Source of the DNA: Clitoria ternatea
Lineage: Eukaryota > Streptophyta > Magnoliopsida > Fabales > Fabaceae
Assembly (NCBI GenBank): GCA_037962975.1
Contig: CM075669.1
Coordinates: 110,252,501 to 110,316,500, forward strand
Direction of reading: 5' to 3'
Length of the DNA stretch: 64,000 nt
Below are positions 11,618 to 21,992 of the stretch, one piece after another (the stretch's first letter is position 1; each line of letters begins with the position of its first letter). A program made the position numbers and the translations under genes. The notes beneath the pieces are model-generated. The model did no database searches and was not told where the DNA came from. It saw only the letters and a list, made by a program, of their open reading frames with translations.

Positions 11618-14600
11618 TATAACACCCCTGATTTTCTGTACTCGAATCCCGATGTGATCGACATAATTAATAAAAATGCGAGTAAATTTTTCGCGTTAGA
11701 AAACATTTCCAAAACACCACCATGACCACATCAAGACTCAAATCACAGAAAACCAAAGAGCGTGATTTAAAAACTTATAACTGGATCGATAAATAGTTGC
11801 CCATGCGGTATACAAAAATAACAGAGCTTACAACGGAAGAAAAATGTGTATACCGGGCACACGCCTAGTCCCATATATGAAGATATGAGAGAAGGCTCGG
11901 CAAAGCACGCAATGGCATAACATAGGCCTAGTAGACAACCATCACCATTTTGCACAATCTCATAAGCATGCAATACCTAAGATATAAACATGTAATCATC
12001 TATATGGTCATGCATCATACATCATTAAAATTCTTATTCATAAAAGTCCATAATCAGCTCAATTTCAATTCCTATATATCCACTATTAGTACATCAACCA
12101 AATGTATAACTATACTCATAAATCGTCCATCCATATCAATGATTACAACATCATATTATCCATCATATACATAACACATTACGTTATAAAGCTGCCGGCC
12201 AAGGCATTCCTCTACAACTATTTACCTTCCCCAAAACTTCACTTCATAAACGCCTCACCCCATGGTTTTCCTGCATCAATACTAAAAAGTAGACCACATG
12301 GGAGAGTGAGTTTACATTTCAAATGACGATATGAATACAATTGAAATTATGTGCATATGCATATCAACATCATGTATGCTTTGCTAAACACACCAACAAT
12401 CATCATAAATTATTATTTCAACAATATATATTCATTTCATGCTTATTCATCAAATCATAGCAAAGCAAGCATATACACATCTATAACACCGCCACAATGG
12501 GCCAACACATATCTATCATATCGCCTCAATGGGCCAACTCATCAATATAGACCATCTTGGTCTTTCATCAAGCCACTAGGGGCTAACATCATCATTTCCA
12601 ATCATAATTAAATACGCCCTTCATTACATTGGGCTATATCATACATATCGTCATATTCAACATCATTTCATATGTTCATATCATTTTTACTTTTATGTGG
12701 TCTTTCATTATATTAACTTCGCATCTCATCGACACCAATATTATCATCTCAATCATCATCATATTCTGGCATATCTCCATGCTATATGCAAATGCTCTTA
12801 TGGCTAATGCATATGCATAATGGAATAGACAACAAATGCGGATCCGACTGTGGGAGTATAACATTAATTCAATTGTGGGACGAGCATAGGTGTGCTACTA
12901 TACCCCTACTGCAGTAGAAAAATTGTGTACACATATATCTCCATTTAAGCATGCTTATATTCTCATAATTTTACTGGTACCAAACCGCTATCGCCCATCT
13001 GTAGCACTAGTCACCCTGTGACTTGCGGATCAACATCGTGGCCTCAACTACCACAAGTGCTACGGGCCCCTCCCGAACACACATCGAGAGAGCCGTGCCC
13101 CGTCGGACACCGAGGTAAACTCGCTCACCATAGAGCCGCCCGCCCACTGGGCCTGCCACATAGGGTGCCTCGTCACCAAACTATGGACAGCTTCGTGACT
13201 CATACACCGAGTCACAGGGGGAAAATCACAATACGCTCGTGCACTGAGCCGCCCTCCCACTGGGCCTGCCTAGTGGAACCCCCTAATATTCCACATAAAC
13301 AGCTATGATATGCCATGGATGCAATGCAAATCAAATGCATCCTCACTCTGTGCATCCTAAATGCCACTCATCAAACATCATCATCATCATCACGATCACC
13401 AACACCACCATACACCTTAGTGGATTCAACATTGTTGGTTTCATCATTATTATTTTCAAGTCTTTAATGTGGCATTTCCATTTCAACATATTTTCACATA
13501 TATTTCACATCACACACGCAAGTCAATACTTGCAAACAGCCATTATGGCATTTCAACATCACATATTATTCATCAATATTATCACACTTCATTTAGTGGA
13601 TTATCATCTCATTATTCATTACCGTTGCTCAACTATACTCATATATGTATATATAAACAAAATTGTGTGGCATTCACAATATTATCAATTTCATATTTCA
13701 TACCACATATACAAGACCATGCTTGTATCACACACAACGGTACACAGCAAGTCAACAATATAATTATACACCTCTTTCTATAAGAGAGAGTTCAACGTCA
13801 TCATCTAATATTATTTAACATCATATTCCCTCTATTTCATCCATTTATATTTCATACAATGTCATTTATTTATCCCTTCATACATTTCGAATTCATCCTA
13901 AGGATATATCTCATAATCCTATCATTAGATTCTCAATATCATCCTTTCATTACTCCATCCTTAGTGGTAATTATATTACAATTAACTCATTCCCAATTAT
14001 CCTAATTACTTCCAACCACCATGCCAAATAATCAATAAATTGCCCTTTATACACCCCATCAATCATCTTATAAATAAAAGGAGTCCAACATAAGCCCAAT
14101 ACAAGGAAAATGAAATAAATTTCATTTCTGGGCAACTCGCTCAAGCGAGATTCACCACCGCTTGAGCGAGATCAACATCCCTCGCTTGGGCGAGTCCTCT
14201 CGCGTGGGCGAAATACTTCCAGTAGCGTTTTCACACTCGCTCGCTTGAGCGAGCCTCACACTCGCCTGAGCGAGATTGAAGTGGGTCGCTTGGGTGCCTA
14301 GAAATTCTCCTTGAGCGAAGAAGTTTAGAGCATCAGGTCACTATCTCGCTTGAGCGAGTCACTCTCGCTCAAGCGGAATTCTTCCAGTATCCAATCTCGT
14401 GCTCGCTCGCTTGAGCGAGACCCAACATGCCACGCCTCTCGCCTAAGCGAGATCTCTCCAGTACCATTTTTCCATCTCGCTCGCTCAAGCGCGGCTATGC
14501 CCGCTTGAGCGAGATTTGTCCAGTGGCTACCTCAACCATGTGGTACGTGTCTCGCTTGAGCGAAACCTCATCTCGCCTGAGTGAGATGGAGCCAGAAACC

Positions 14601-16684
14601 ATAATTCTGGTCCAGGGGATTCTCGCTTGAGCGAGAATCCATCTCGCCTGAGCGAGAATACCAGTTCAAGTGCAGTAACGTGAAGATCTCATAACTGACA
14701 CACCAAAACTCATACCAATCCAAATTGGTCAACATCATCACATCCTACACATCATATAAGGCATGTAAAACTAGCTCTAACCATTCATACTCATAAATTC
14801 TCATTTTAACTCATCAATCACTCTTTTAAATCCTAATTCCTCAACTATAAAATGAAGGCTTTAATACACCTCTCATCTCAAAATAATTCTCTACACTTGG
14901 TTTAACTCATTCATTCACCAGGTTCCACCATCATTCAATTCATGTCCAACCAAGGGACTACCAAGCATTTATCATTAACATCATACATATACATATATTA
15001 GCATAACAATCAACATAAGCCAAGCCATTAATTATCACTTCATCAAATTAATCATATAAAACATTCTTGGCAAGGCATTACATGAGTTTAACATATACAT
15101 AATTAACAATGAATTCACTCATGCGATTTGAAATGCAAACTCCTCTCCTACCTCGAGAGAAGATCCACCATTCCAAAGCTCCAAATGCCTCGATCGCTCC
15201 GCATCATCGTCAAGGATACAATCCTATCACAACAAATATACATACAATTGCCATTATTATACTATCACAAAGCATCATCTTAGACATCATCACCTAACCC
15301 ATGATCAAATCCTAGACTTGTCTAATACTCCAAATTCATATGCTTGTATTAGGCTTCGGGAATTCCTTTCCCCAAAGCTAAGATTTCTAGATTTCAAAGG
15401 GCTAAACAACCCAACATCAACAACACCATGGCCTATAACAAGACCTAAGGCTTCATCAATTTAAACATCCATTCTCTTAGTCTAATATTAATGTGTCACA
15501 ATCATTGTCAACATCATAAATATCAACACTTACTAATCCCTCAAATCAACATACCTATGTACGTGCATATTTCCTCATTTGCAACTCATGACTTAGCTCC
15601 CCATTTTATCAACATTAATATTCAATCCCAATACTTCTAAATGTTCATTTCCTCATATAAATCCACTCCCAAGGCATCAAAATCACTAAGATCATCAATT
15701 TGGCAAAAATCCCCAATTTATCACACTTAGGGTTTTCCATCTAAAACCATTTAACAATATTCTTAATCAATCTCCTAAAATCTTTATGGTCACTATAACT
15801 TTCTCTTCATCCCACAACATCAACCATGTTCAATTTCACACCTCCAATATTCATGCTTAAAGTTTCACTCTAGGTTAACCAACATAATCAACACCCATCC
15901 ACATGCAAGGCTTCTAACATTATCAACTTCAACCCAATAACACAAAACCATAATAGAATGATGTGGAGGTAAGAAATCTTTACCTTAAATCCAAACTCCA
16001 CCAAAACGAAAATAAGGGTGAAGAAGAAGGGAAGAAGACCAATGCATGCTCCCATGCTCCATAGATGCCTCACATATCCAAGCTCAAGTTCATATTTTTG
16101 GCAAGAATAGGGGTAGAGAGAAGTGGGTTTCGGTTTGCCCATTATAGAGAGAGGAGGAGGTAGAAAAAGTGAAGGAGAAGGTGAGAGGGAGAAGCTGCCA
16201 AAAATATAAAGGAGAAGGGGGAGAGAAAGTGTAAAAATCTAGGTTCTTGTACAATGGTTAATGTCCTAACTTTTGTGTTTGCCATTTTGTCCATTAGTCA
16301 ATAGAAATTAGAAAAGGGGAGGAGAAGCCACGGTGAAATGGAGAGAAGAAAGTGGATTTTGTAATTTATTTTAATTCCAATCCCCTCGTATTTTCCCGTT
16401 TCATATCATACGTCGAGTCCGATTAATTATCTCCTTAGCACTAAAAATTATTCTAACTACACCATCTTAATCACCATAATATTCCAAACATTCTAGACCC
16501 ATCAAACACTTAATTCGATTAAGTGGGTCCCACATCATCTGTTAATCCATTCGTTTCCGGTAAATCTTAATTTACCAATAATTCACCTCTAATGTCTAAC
16601 AACATCTCCCATAATTATTTGACCATGAATAATTAATTATCATCATCCAATAAATTTATTTTCTCAAAAATCTGGGACGTTACA
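11618..16684 (-). mobile_element. 5.07-kb solo LTR, chromovirus type, inside the copia protease
   Basis: The ends on the minus strand are TGTAACGTCCC (16684) and GGGGTGTTATA (11618); the terminal TA is probably a mutated CA. Flanking ccatg at 11613-11617 and 16685-16689 is a perfect 5-bp TSD. No primer-binding site, purine tract or pol motif was found inside, so this is best read as a solo LTR left by LTR-LTR recombination. Like the Tekay LTRs at 21993 and 29618 it starts TGTAAC.TCCC and carries an array of CGCTYRAGCG palindromes, here at 14136-14658. At about 5 kb it is unusually long for an LTR. Confidence 0.8.
14136..14658 (-). repeat. Array of paired CGCTYRAGCG palindromes in the 5-kb solo LTR
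   Basis: Nine pairs of the interrupted palindrome (typical form CTCGCTTGAGCGAG) start near 14136, 14181, 14236, 14284, 14345, 14403, 14476, 14551 and 14621. Members of a pair are usually about 20-25 bp apart, and pairs recur at about 45-75 bp. Spacer sequences differ from one another, so this is not a simple tandem repeat. Equivalent arrays occur in the Tekay LTRs. Confidence 0.85.
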
Positions 16685-16876
16685 CCATGTTGCTCCCGAA
16701 TCCATTATCCATACATTGGTGAGCTGTCTCTTGCCTTTGGAACCAATTGCGGCTTCGTTGTACAGAATTTCTCCATCATCAGAGGTACTAGCAACAGACC
16801 CTTGAAATGTACTTGCTCCAAAAGATTTCTCTGGATTTTTCTTGTTATACCAATAATCTTTCTTCAGATGCCCCTT
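16685..16876 (-). pseudogene. Copia gag end and protease active site, fragment
   Basis: Read from 16876 leftward, the frame starts inside a CCHC zinc knuckle (GHLKKDYW; the last Cys is replaced by Tyr), passes a linker and reaches VWIMDSGATW, the copia protease active site. The first half of the knuckle (CYNCGM) is at about 21000-21015, on the other side of the second CACTA insertion. The solo LTR begins immediately after GATWH. Confidence 0.85.
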
Positions 16877-16894
16877 CTACTAGTGCAAAAAAGG

Positions 16895-17115
16895 CTTTTT
16901 ACACCAGTTGTAGGACCGGTGTAGATGAAGCCGGTGAGAAAAATAGGGACTTTTTACACCGGTTTTAGGATCGATTAAAAAAATAGATTTTACACCAGTC
17001 TTTGGATTACGACCGGTGTAAAACATAATATTTACACCGGTCCTGTTTGTAACAACCAATACAAAAAATAAACTTTTAACACTGGTTGGTTACTACAGCT
17101 GGTGTAAAAACTTTA
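16895..17115. repeat. Left subterminal repeats of the second CACTA element
   Basis: At least six ACCGGT-containing words (ttacaccggtt, gaccggtgtaaa) occur in both orientations within about 220 bp of the left end. They match the right subterminal zone. Confidence 0.8.
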
Positions 17116-17216
17116 ATTTTCCCCCCTTTTTTTCTTTATATTTTGTACTTTCCCTTTATTAAAAATTGTCAAATTACAATATTGTATGGATTATTATTAA
17201 GATATAACTTAAAAAA

Positions 17217-17342
17217 TGGTCTGTTGTCCTTTGCATGTTCTCCTTTTTCTTTCTCATCTTCGGAAAGCTCAGAAAGATCATTTGCAACATCGTTACACCC
17301 TTGTTCACAATCAAGATGCCTGTTTGCTAGCTTCTGGTCATC
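17217..17342 (-). pseudogene. Exon-like acidic fragment in the Pack-CACTA, unidentified
   Basis: On the minus strand, an acceptor-like ag near 17342 is followed by an open stretch encoding a Glu/Asp/Lys-rich peptide (NDVANDLSELSEDEKEKGEH). The sequence just after it (caacagaccatttttt...) reappears in the other orientation at about 17726-17750, so this part of the cargo may have been rearranged. I do not recognise the family. It could be a third captured host exon or part of an old transposon protein. Confidence 0.35.
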
Positions 17343-17352
17343 TTCACATGTA

Positions 17353-20320
17353 ATCTACAACAATATTTCCCTCTCCATGTATAATTCTAATATTATATAT
17401 ATATATATATATATCATTGCATAATTGGATGATTTACCTATACGATGTTTTATCACCACTTATTTGTAAAACAAGTGCATAAGGAAACTACTTCTGATAT
17501 ATAGCTTAGTTGAAAACCAAATAATAATGTCTCATTCATTATTGTCTAAACAATTGGTATGCGTAAGTATAAGAAATTCCAAAACTTAATTCAACCCAGA
17601 ATACAAACATTATTAAATTGATATGCCCCGCTCAAGTTAAAAATGAATGCATAAGTGGAAAGTTCACATAAGTTTTATAAAGTTAATATGAGATATCTTA
17701 ATAATAATATGTTCAAATTATTTCAACAGACCATTTTTAAGTCATTCATTTAAAATGGATTAAATGCTCTCAGGATAGTACAGTCATATTTGACAAGATT
17801 GTATATCCCAATACCTGTAAGAGAACCAAACCATATGAAGAAAGCAGGTCCTACTATAAGTCCCATTTTACTTGTCCCATACTTGTGTACATTGAACAAA
17901 ACGACAAGGCAGGAAACTGAAATAATCACTATTTCATCTGCGAAGTTAAAAATGAAAAAAAGGTTCAAGCAACTATACAAATGATCACAACATAAGGATA
18001 TAAATCAGCTTAATGATAAACCTAATTTACTACCCTTATCATAAGCAATACCAAATTAAATTTTGAAAAGTTGTTTTTTACTACATCAAATTAAGTCAAT
18101 AGATTGCAGCAATAATTTTAAGATTACAACATTTAGCCAAAGAAGGAAAGAAAGATAAAGGTCTAAAGTGAAATTCTTTGAATGTATCTATGGGCATCAA
18201 CATTCATTCTACGTACTAATAACTATTACAGATTAATAGGTTACATAATACCTTGCTTGATTGCATCTACCCCAACTTTTAAGCCACCAATAGATGACAG
18301 TACTGCACCGAGGCATAGATAGAAAGTAAGTCATTATAAAGAACAAAACAATAGAAATGGTTAATGAAGACAATAGTTGGTCATGAATACACAAAACAAG
18401 ATATCATTATATCAATTTTTGTATGGTATTGGCATCATCCCAAACACATTGTGACCAAAGCATGTCTGAAACTAAGAAGAAATTACAGAAATACATGAAG
18501 TAACAGTAGGAAATAACCTGATATTACTGGTGCAACAAAAGCATCAACAATCACCATAGAAGTACCAGCAAGCACTAATATTAGTAAAGTTTTCTTCAGA
18601 GTCATAGAACTCTCAAGTCTTTCCTTGATTTTTAAAGACCTTTCAAGTTCAGGCGATGGCACCTTCAGCATAAAGCTTGATATGCGGGCATCCAATGACA
18701 ACTAATTCGGGAGAAGGCTCGCCTTAGCATGACGGCAAATCAAGGAATACAAGGCAAAAGTACTACCTGCAATGATTAGGTAACAACTATGATTTTAAAA
18801 AAACTATGCATTTTGTTGTTGTTGTCCTAAGAGTATTAATTTCCTATCTGTGAGACAACTTGGGAAAGATTCTCCTTACTACTAAAATAGTTGTTGTCCA
18901 TGAAACAACTCCTATAACAATTGTCTTTTTAACATAGTCTTCTATTTTTTTTCTATTTTAATTATATCCCTGTTGCAACAAATCAAATATATATTTGTTT
19001 TCAAATCAAGTTTAAGTAAAGTATATCAATGCAGTATTATATAGCATCCACTTATTGAATATTGACACAAAAATTATACACAGGTGAGGTGATCCATTGT
19101 TAATATTTGAAGATCTAAATGGTGATTATTATATTTTAATTTAATTTAAAGCTTGTAGGCATTAAAACAATTACTCTTCAATGGCCTAAACCCACTATTC
19201 ATATTTGTAAAGCTAAAACACTATTTTCATCATCTATGTTTATGTTAAGTTTCATTTTTGTTCTATATATTTAAAAAATTGAGGACACAATGATTTAAAA
19301 TGGAATCGAAAGTGGCATATGAAACTTCCTAAACAAAGACAAAACTAATAGAAAGTAGTCAGAATACACATTTTATATGATACTCACTCTTTTGCAATGC
19401 TTAACTTCCAAGTCTTTATCCTACATGAAAATATACTCATGTGGTGCCACAATGTCTGGATGTTGAAACTACTTGGCATACCACCTAAGAAAAGAAATAA
19501 TTAATAGTTACATCACTTTAAATTTGCTAAACAATGTTGTCTCATTGAAACTTTAAGGTGAGAACTTGTTACCATTTAGTTTGTTTCTAAACACTGATAT
19601 GAATAACCTTTTTTGACCATATCCTATGCAATTGTTTGGCCATCATAATGAAATAGAAGGGTTGTGAAGTTCTCTAAAAACTATTCAAGTGGCATATGTA
19701 GTTTAAAGATACAAACAAAAGCTTATATATGTATTCTTTTTCTACATATACCCAACTATAAAGGTCACAATATACTTTGGCTTAAAGGTTAAATCGTGTG
19801 AATGGCAATTTAATCAAATTATGTATAATAGAGAACCTAACTCTACAGATTTAAAAACAAGTAGAGAATAAAAAACAAATGGGGAAATAACGAATAATAT
19901 ACATCTTCCCAAACGAAATTGTGAATCACAATTGCCAGAATCACTGATAGAACATCAAAACACCTTTCCAATAAAAAATCCAAAAATGAAATCTTACCAA
20001 ATACAAATTTGAACAACAAATATACAAAATAGTTGTAAATAGTGTTATAAAGAAGGGTTTAACTTTTTGTTTTGGGCTTAAGATAGATAACATGGTTTAG
20101 AGGCCGACAAGAAAGATGAGTGATTTACGAGGTGCATAAGAGAATGGATACATATCATATATAAGCATCTAATTACCGAAATGCAGAAAACATTCTTCTC
20201 AAATAATTTTACAAAGACACCATGAAACTATTGTTAACTCTAGGTTCTCAGAAAGTATTGAGGACACAAATTTATAGATTAGTCAACAAGAAATCATAAG
20301 CTAATTCAAGATGTTCATAC
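17353..20320. other. Remaining interior of the Pack-CACTA element
   Basis: Apart from the KUP exons, this AT-rich interior shows no further recognisable coding sequence. It includes an (AT)n run at about 17394-17414. The segments between the KUP exons have intron character (AT-rich, correct borders), and 18770-20320 looks like captured non-coding or degenerate DNA. Confidence 0.4.
17753..18766 (-). pseudogene. Captured KUP/HAK/KT potassium transporter fragment (three exons)
   Basis: Three minus-strand exons keep correct splice borders and phases: 18766-18518, 18302-18252 and 17937-about 17753. Spliced, they encode the membrane region typical of plant KUP/HAK/KT high-affinity K+ transporters: STFALYSLICRHAKASLLPN, LKVPSPELERSLKIKERLE, LVLAGTSMVI, SSIGGLKVGVDAIKQ, HKYGTSKMGL and GIGIYNLVKYDCTILRAFNP. 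The exon junctions restore codons (G/TA and G/AT), so this is genomic capture, not a processed copy. A TAG stop follows LLPN, and the frame stops soon after AFNP; N- and C-terminal parts of the normal protein are missing. The AGTSMVI block continues VDAFVAPV, which departs from the usual conserved sequence, as expected for unselected DNA. It is not a functional gene. Confidence 0.88.
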
Positions 20321-20590
20321 CTAAAACCCTAAAGTTCCTCACGTCCCACACCTTCACAGACTCATCCACTAAAGTAATGGTGATAACACAGTCATCGTAC
20401 TTGTTCCAATCACAGGCCAAACCCTAGAACTCGTGAACGGGGAGACAGAGGTGAATACGTTGGCGTGGCAAGAGTAAACGTAGTAGATGTGTTCCTTGAA
20501 GGTTGATGATATCGTCCTAGGAGAAGGAGAGGAAGGAGTCGCGGAGGACGGGGTTATAGTTGGCGGAGTGGATATCGCTGACTTTCGACA
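20321..20590 (-). pseudogene. Captured PEX7-like WD40 fragment (PTS2 receptor)
   Basis: On the minus strand, separate frames give NYNPVLRDSFLSFS followed by a stop where Trp is expected, then TFKEHIYYVYS, HANVFTSVS and finally LACDWNKYDDCVITITLVDE with SVKVWDVRNFRV, ending at a splice donor (gtatga, 20320). The order and wording match consecutive WD40 repeats of plant peroxin 7, the receptor that carries PTS2 proteins to peroxisomes. Stops, frameshifts and internal deletions (for example most of the segment between the DDI and TFKEH blocks) show it is dead. It lies in the same orientation as the KUP exons within the same transposon. The identification rests on motif similarity recalled from the family. 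Confidence 0.75.
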
Positions 20591-20734
20591 AACGTAGACA
20601 CATAGAGAGCTTTGAGATGGGAGGGCTAGCTTCAAGAAACAACGGTCGGAGAGAGAGGGAGCTTCGAGAGGGTGAGAAGTCTCGAAAATGAATCGACTCA
20701 CTAATGAAAATGGGTGGTTAAGGTGAAAGATTTC

Positions 20735-20975
20735 TTACCGATCCCTAATGTAAGACCGGTATAATTTTGTTATTTCTCACCGATCTAAATAGTAGACCAG
20801 TATGAGCTTTACATTTCTCACTGGTTCAAATTATAGACCGGTACAAAAATAACTATTTCTCACCGGTCCAAAGCATAGACCGGTGTAAAGTTTTATATTA
20901 TTTACAAAACTATCACCGCCTTTATTTTTTACACCGGTCACACTACAACCGGTGTAAATACCCTGGTGTAAAAAG
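20735..20975. repeat. Right subterminal repeats of the second CACTA element
   Basis: ACCGGT/ACCGAT-type words (tctcaccggtc, agaccggtgtaaa) recur about every 20-40 bp up to the right terminus and are the counterpart of the left zone. They differ completely from the GCGAC words of the first CACTA element, so the two elements belong to different families. Confidence 0.8.
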
Positions 20976-20994
20976 CCTTTTTCCACTAGTGTTC

Positions 20995-21703
20995 ATGCCA
21001 CAATTGTAGCATTTAAAGTTCTTCCATCTTCAAGACTTTGATTTACCATGATTTTGGCTCCCACTAGGGCCACCCTTCGTTGATCTTCCTCTCGTCATCA
21101 TCAAGGCTTCCGCTTGCTTTGAACTTTTTTTTACTATCTTCTTTATTTTTATGTTTGGATTCTTCTTCAAGAATAGCTCCGACTACATCATCAAAGTGTA
21201 AGCAAGCAAGAAACAACATTATTATTTGTTATATTGATGATGAGCTGATCATAGGAATCTGGTAAACTCTAAAGCAAAAGTTCAGCACACTTATTTTTTG
21301 GTGTTGAAAAGTCTGACGTTATAAGCTGAGTAAACAACGTATTCAGATTGTTGATGTGGTCTGTCACTAATGTGGACTCACTCATCCGAAGTGTATATAA
21401 CCTCCTCTTTAAAAATATTCTATTGTGAATTGATTTCACCTCATACAGTTTGATGAGGGTATCGCAGATCTCCTTTGTAGTTTCCTTTTTTGCAATACTT
21501 GACAAAACTAAATCCGTCATTGCTAAGTGCAAGGTAGAAACAGTGTTGTTATTCATCTCTTTCCATTTTTCGTCGGTTATACCAGCAAGTCTACTTTCAA
21601 TCGCCGCTGAACAATTTTCTTTTCTCAAAATTACCTTTATCTTCAATTTCCACAGGGAGAATTTATTCCCACTGAATTTCTCAATCTCAAATTTCGTTGC
21701 CAT
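20995..21703 (-). pseudogene. Copia gag remnant
   Basis: A start codon at 21703-21701 opens a gag frame on the minus strand: MATKFEIEKFSGNKFSLWKL, then a UBN2-type gag body (LVLSSIAKKETTKEI, YTLRMSESTLVTDHINNLNT) to about 21269, where it stops. Degenerate sequence follows, including ATRGRS-like linker remnants, up to CYNCGM, the first half of a CCHC knuckle at about 21000. The remainder continues at 16876 beyond the Pack-CACTA. An MULE-type MITE inserted immediately upstream of the ATG. Confidence 0.87.
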
Positions 21704-21711
21704 TTTTAATA

Positions 21712-21975
21712 GGCTAAATACACCTTTTGGTCCTCTATCTCTTAAGTTATTCCCAGATTGGTCCCCTATCATTTTTTAATTCAAAATGGTCTCCTAACTT
21801 TTTAAAAAGGTGTCAATTTGGACCTTTTAGAAAATTTAGGAGACCATTTTGACTTGATAGAAGGACCAAATTGATACCTTTTTAAAAAGTTAGGGGACCA
21901 TTTTGAATTAAAAAATGATAGGGGACCAATCTAGGAATAACTTAAGAGATAAGGGGCCAAAAGGTGTATTTAGCC
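21712..21975. mobile_element. 264-bp foldback MITE with 9-bp TSD (Mutator-like)
   Basis: The two ends are near-perfect inverted repeats: ggctaaatacaccttttgg at the left and the complement of ccaaaaggtgtatttagcc at the right. The arms extend over almost the whole element, giving a long hairpin. Flanking tttttaata at 21703-21711 and 21976-21984 is a perfect 9-bp duplication, the size made by Mutator-like transposases. The insertion point overlaps the copia gag start codon. There is no coding capacity. Confidence 0.93.
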
Positions 21976-21992
21976 TTTTTAATAACTACACC

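Larger units (their letters stand above)
16880..20991. mobile_element. Second CACTA transposon, 4.1 kb, carrying host gene fragments (Pack-CACTA)
   Basis: The right end reads CACTAGTGGAAAAAGGC on the complementary strand. The left end is TACTAGTGCAAAAAAGGC, with the first base mutated. The flanks ttc at 16877-16879 and 20992-20994 give the expected 3-bp TSD, and joining them restores a continuous copia zinc-knuckle frame, which confirms the borders. The subterminal zones (about 16900-17110 and 20740-20970) are full of ACCGGTGTAAA words in both orientations. No transposase was recognised. The interior contains minus-strand exons of a potassium transporter and a PEX7-like fragment. Confidence 0.93.

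Noticed and set aside
13018..13783. His/Ile/Ser-rich frames up to 152 aa
   Set aside because: Low-complexity catcatcat sequence inside the 5-kb solo LTR; no conserved motif.
17750..18701. A functional potassium transporter gene
   Set aside because: Only a few internal exons remain, with a stop codon and no N- or C-terminal exons, inside a transposon.
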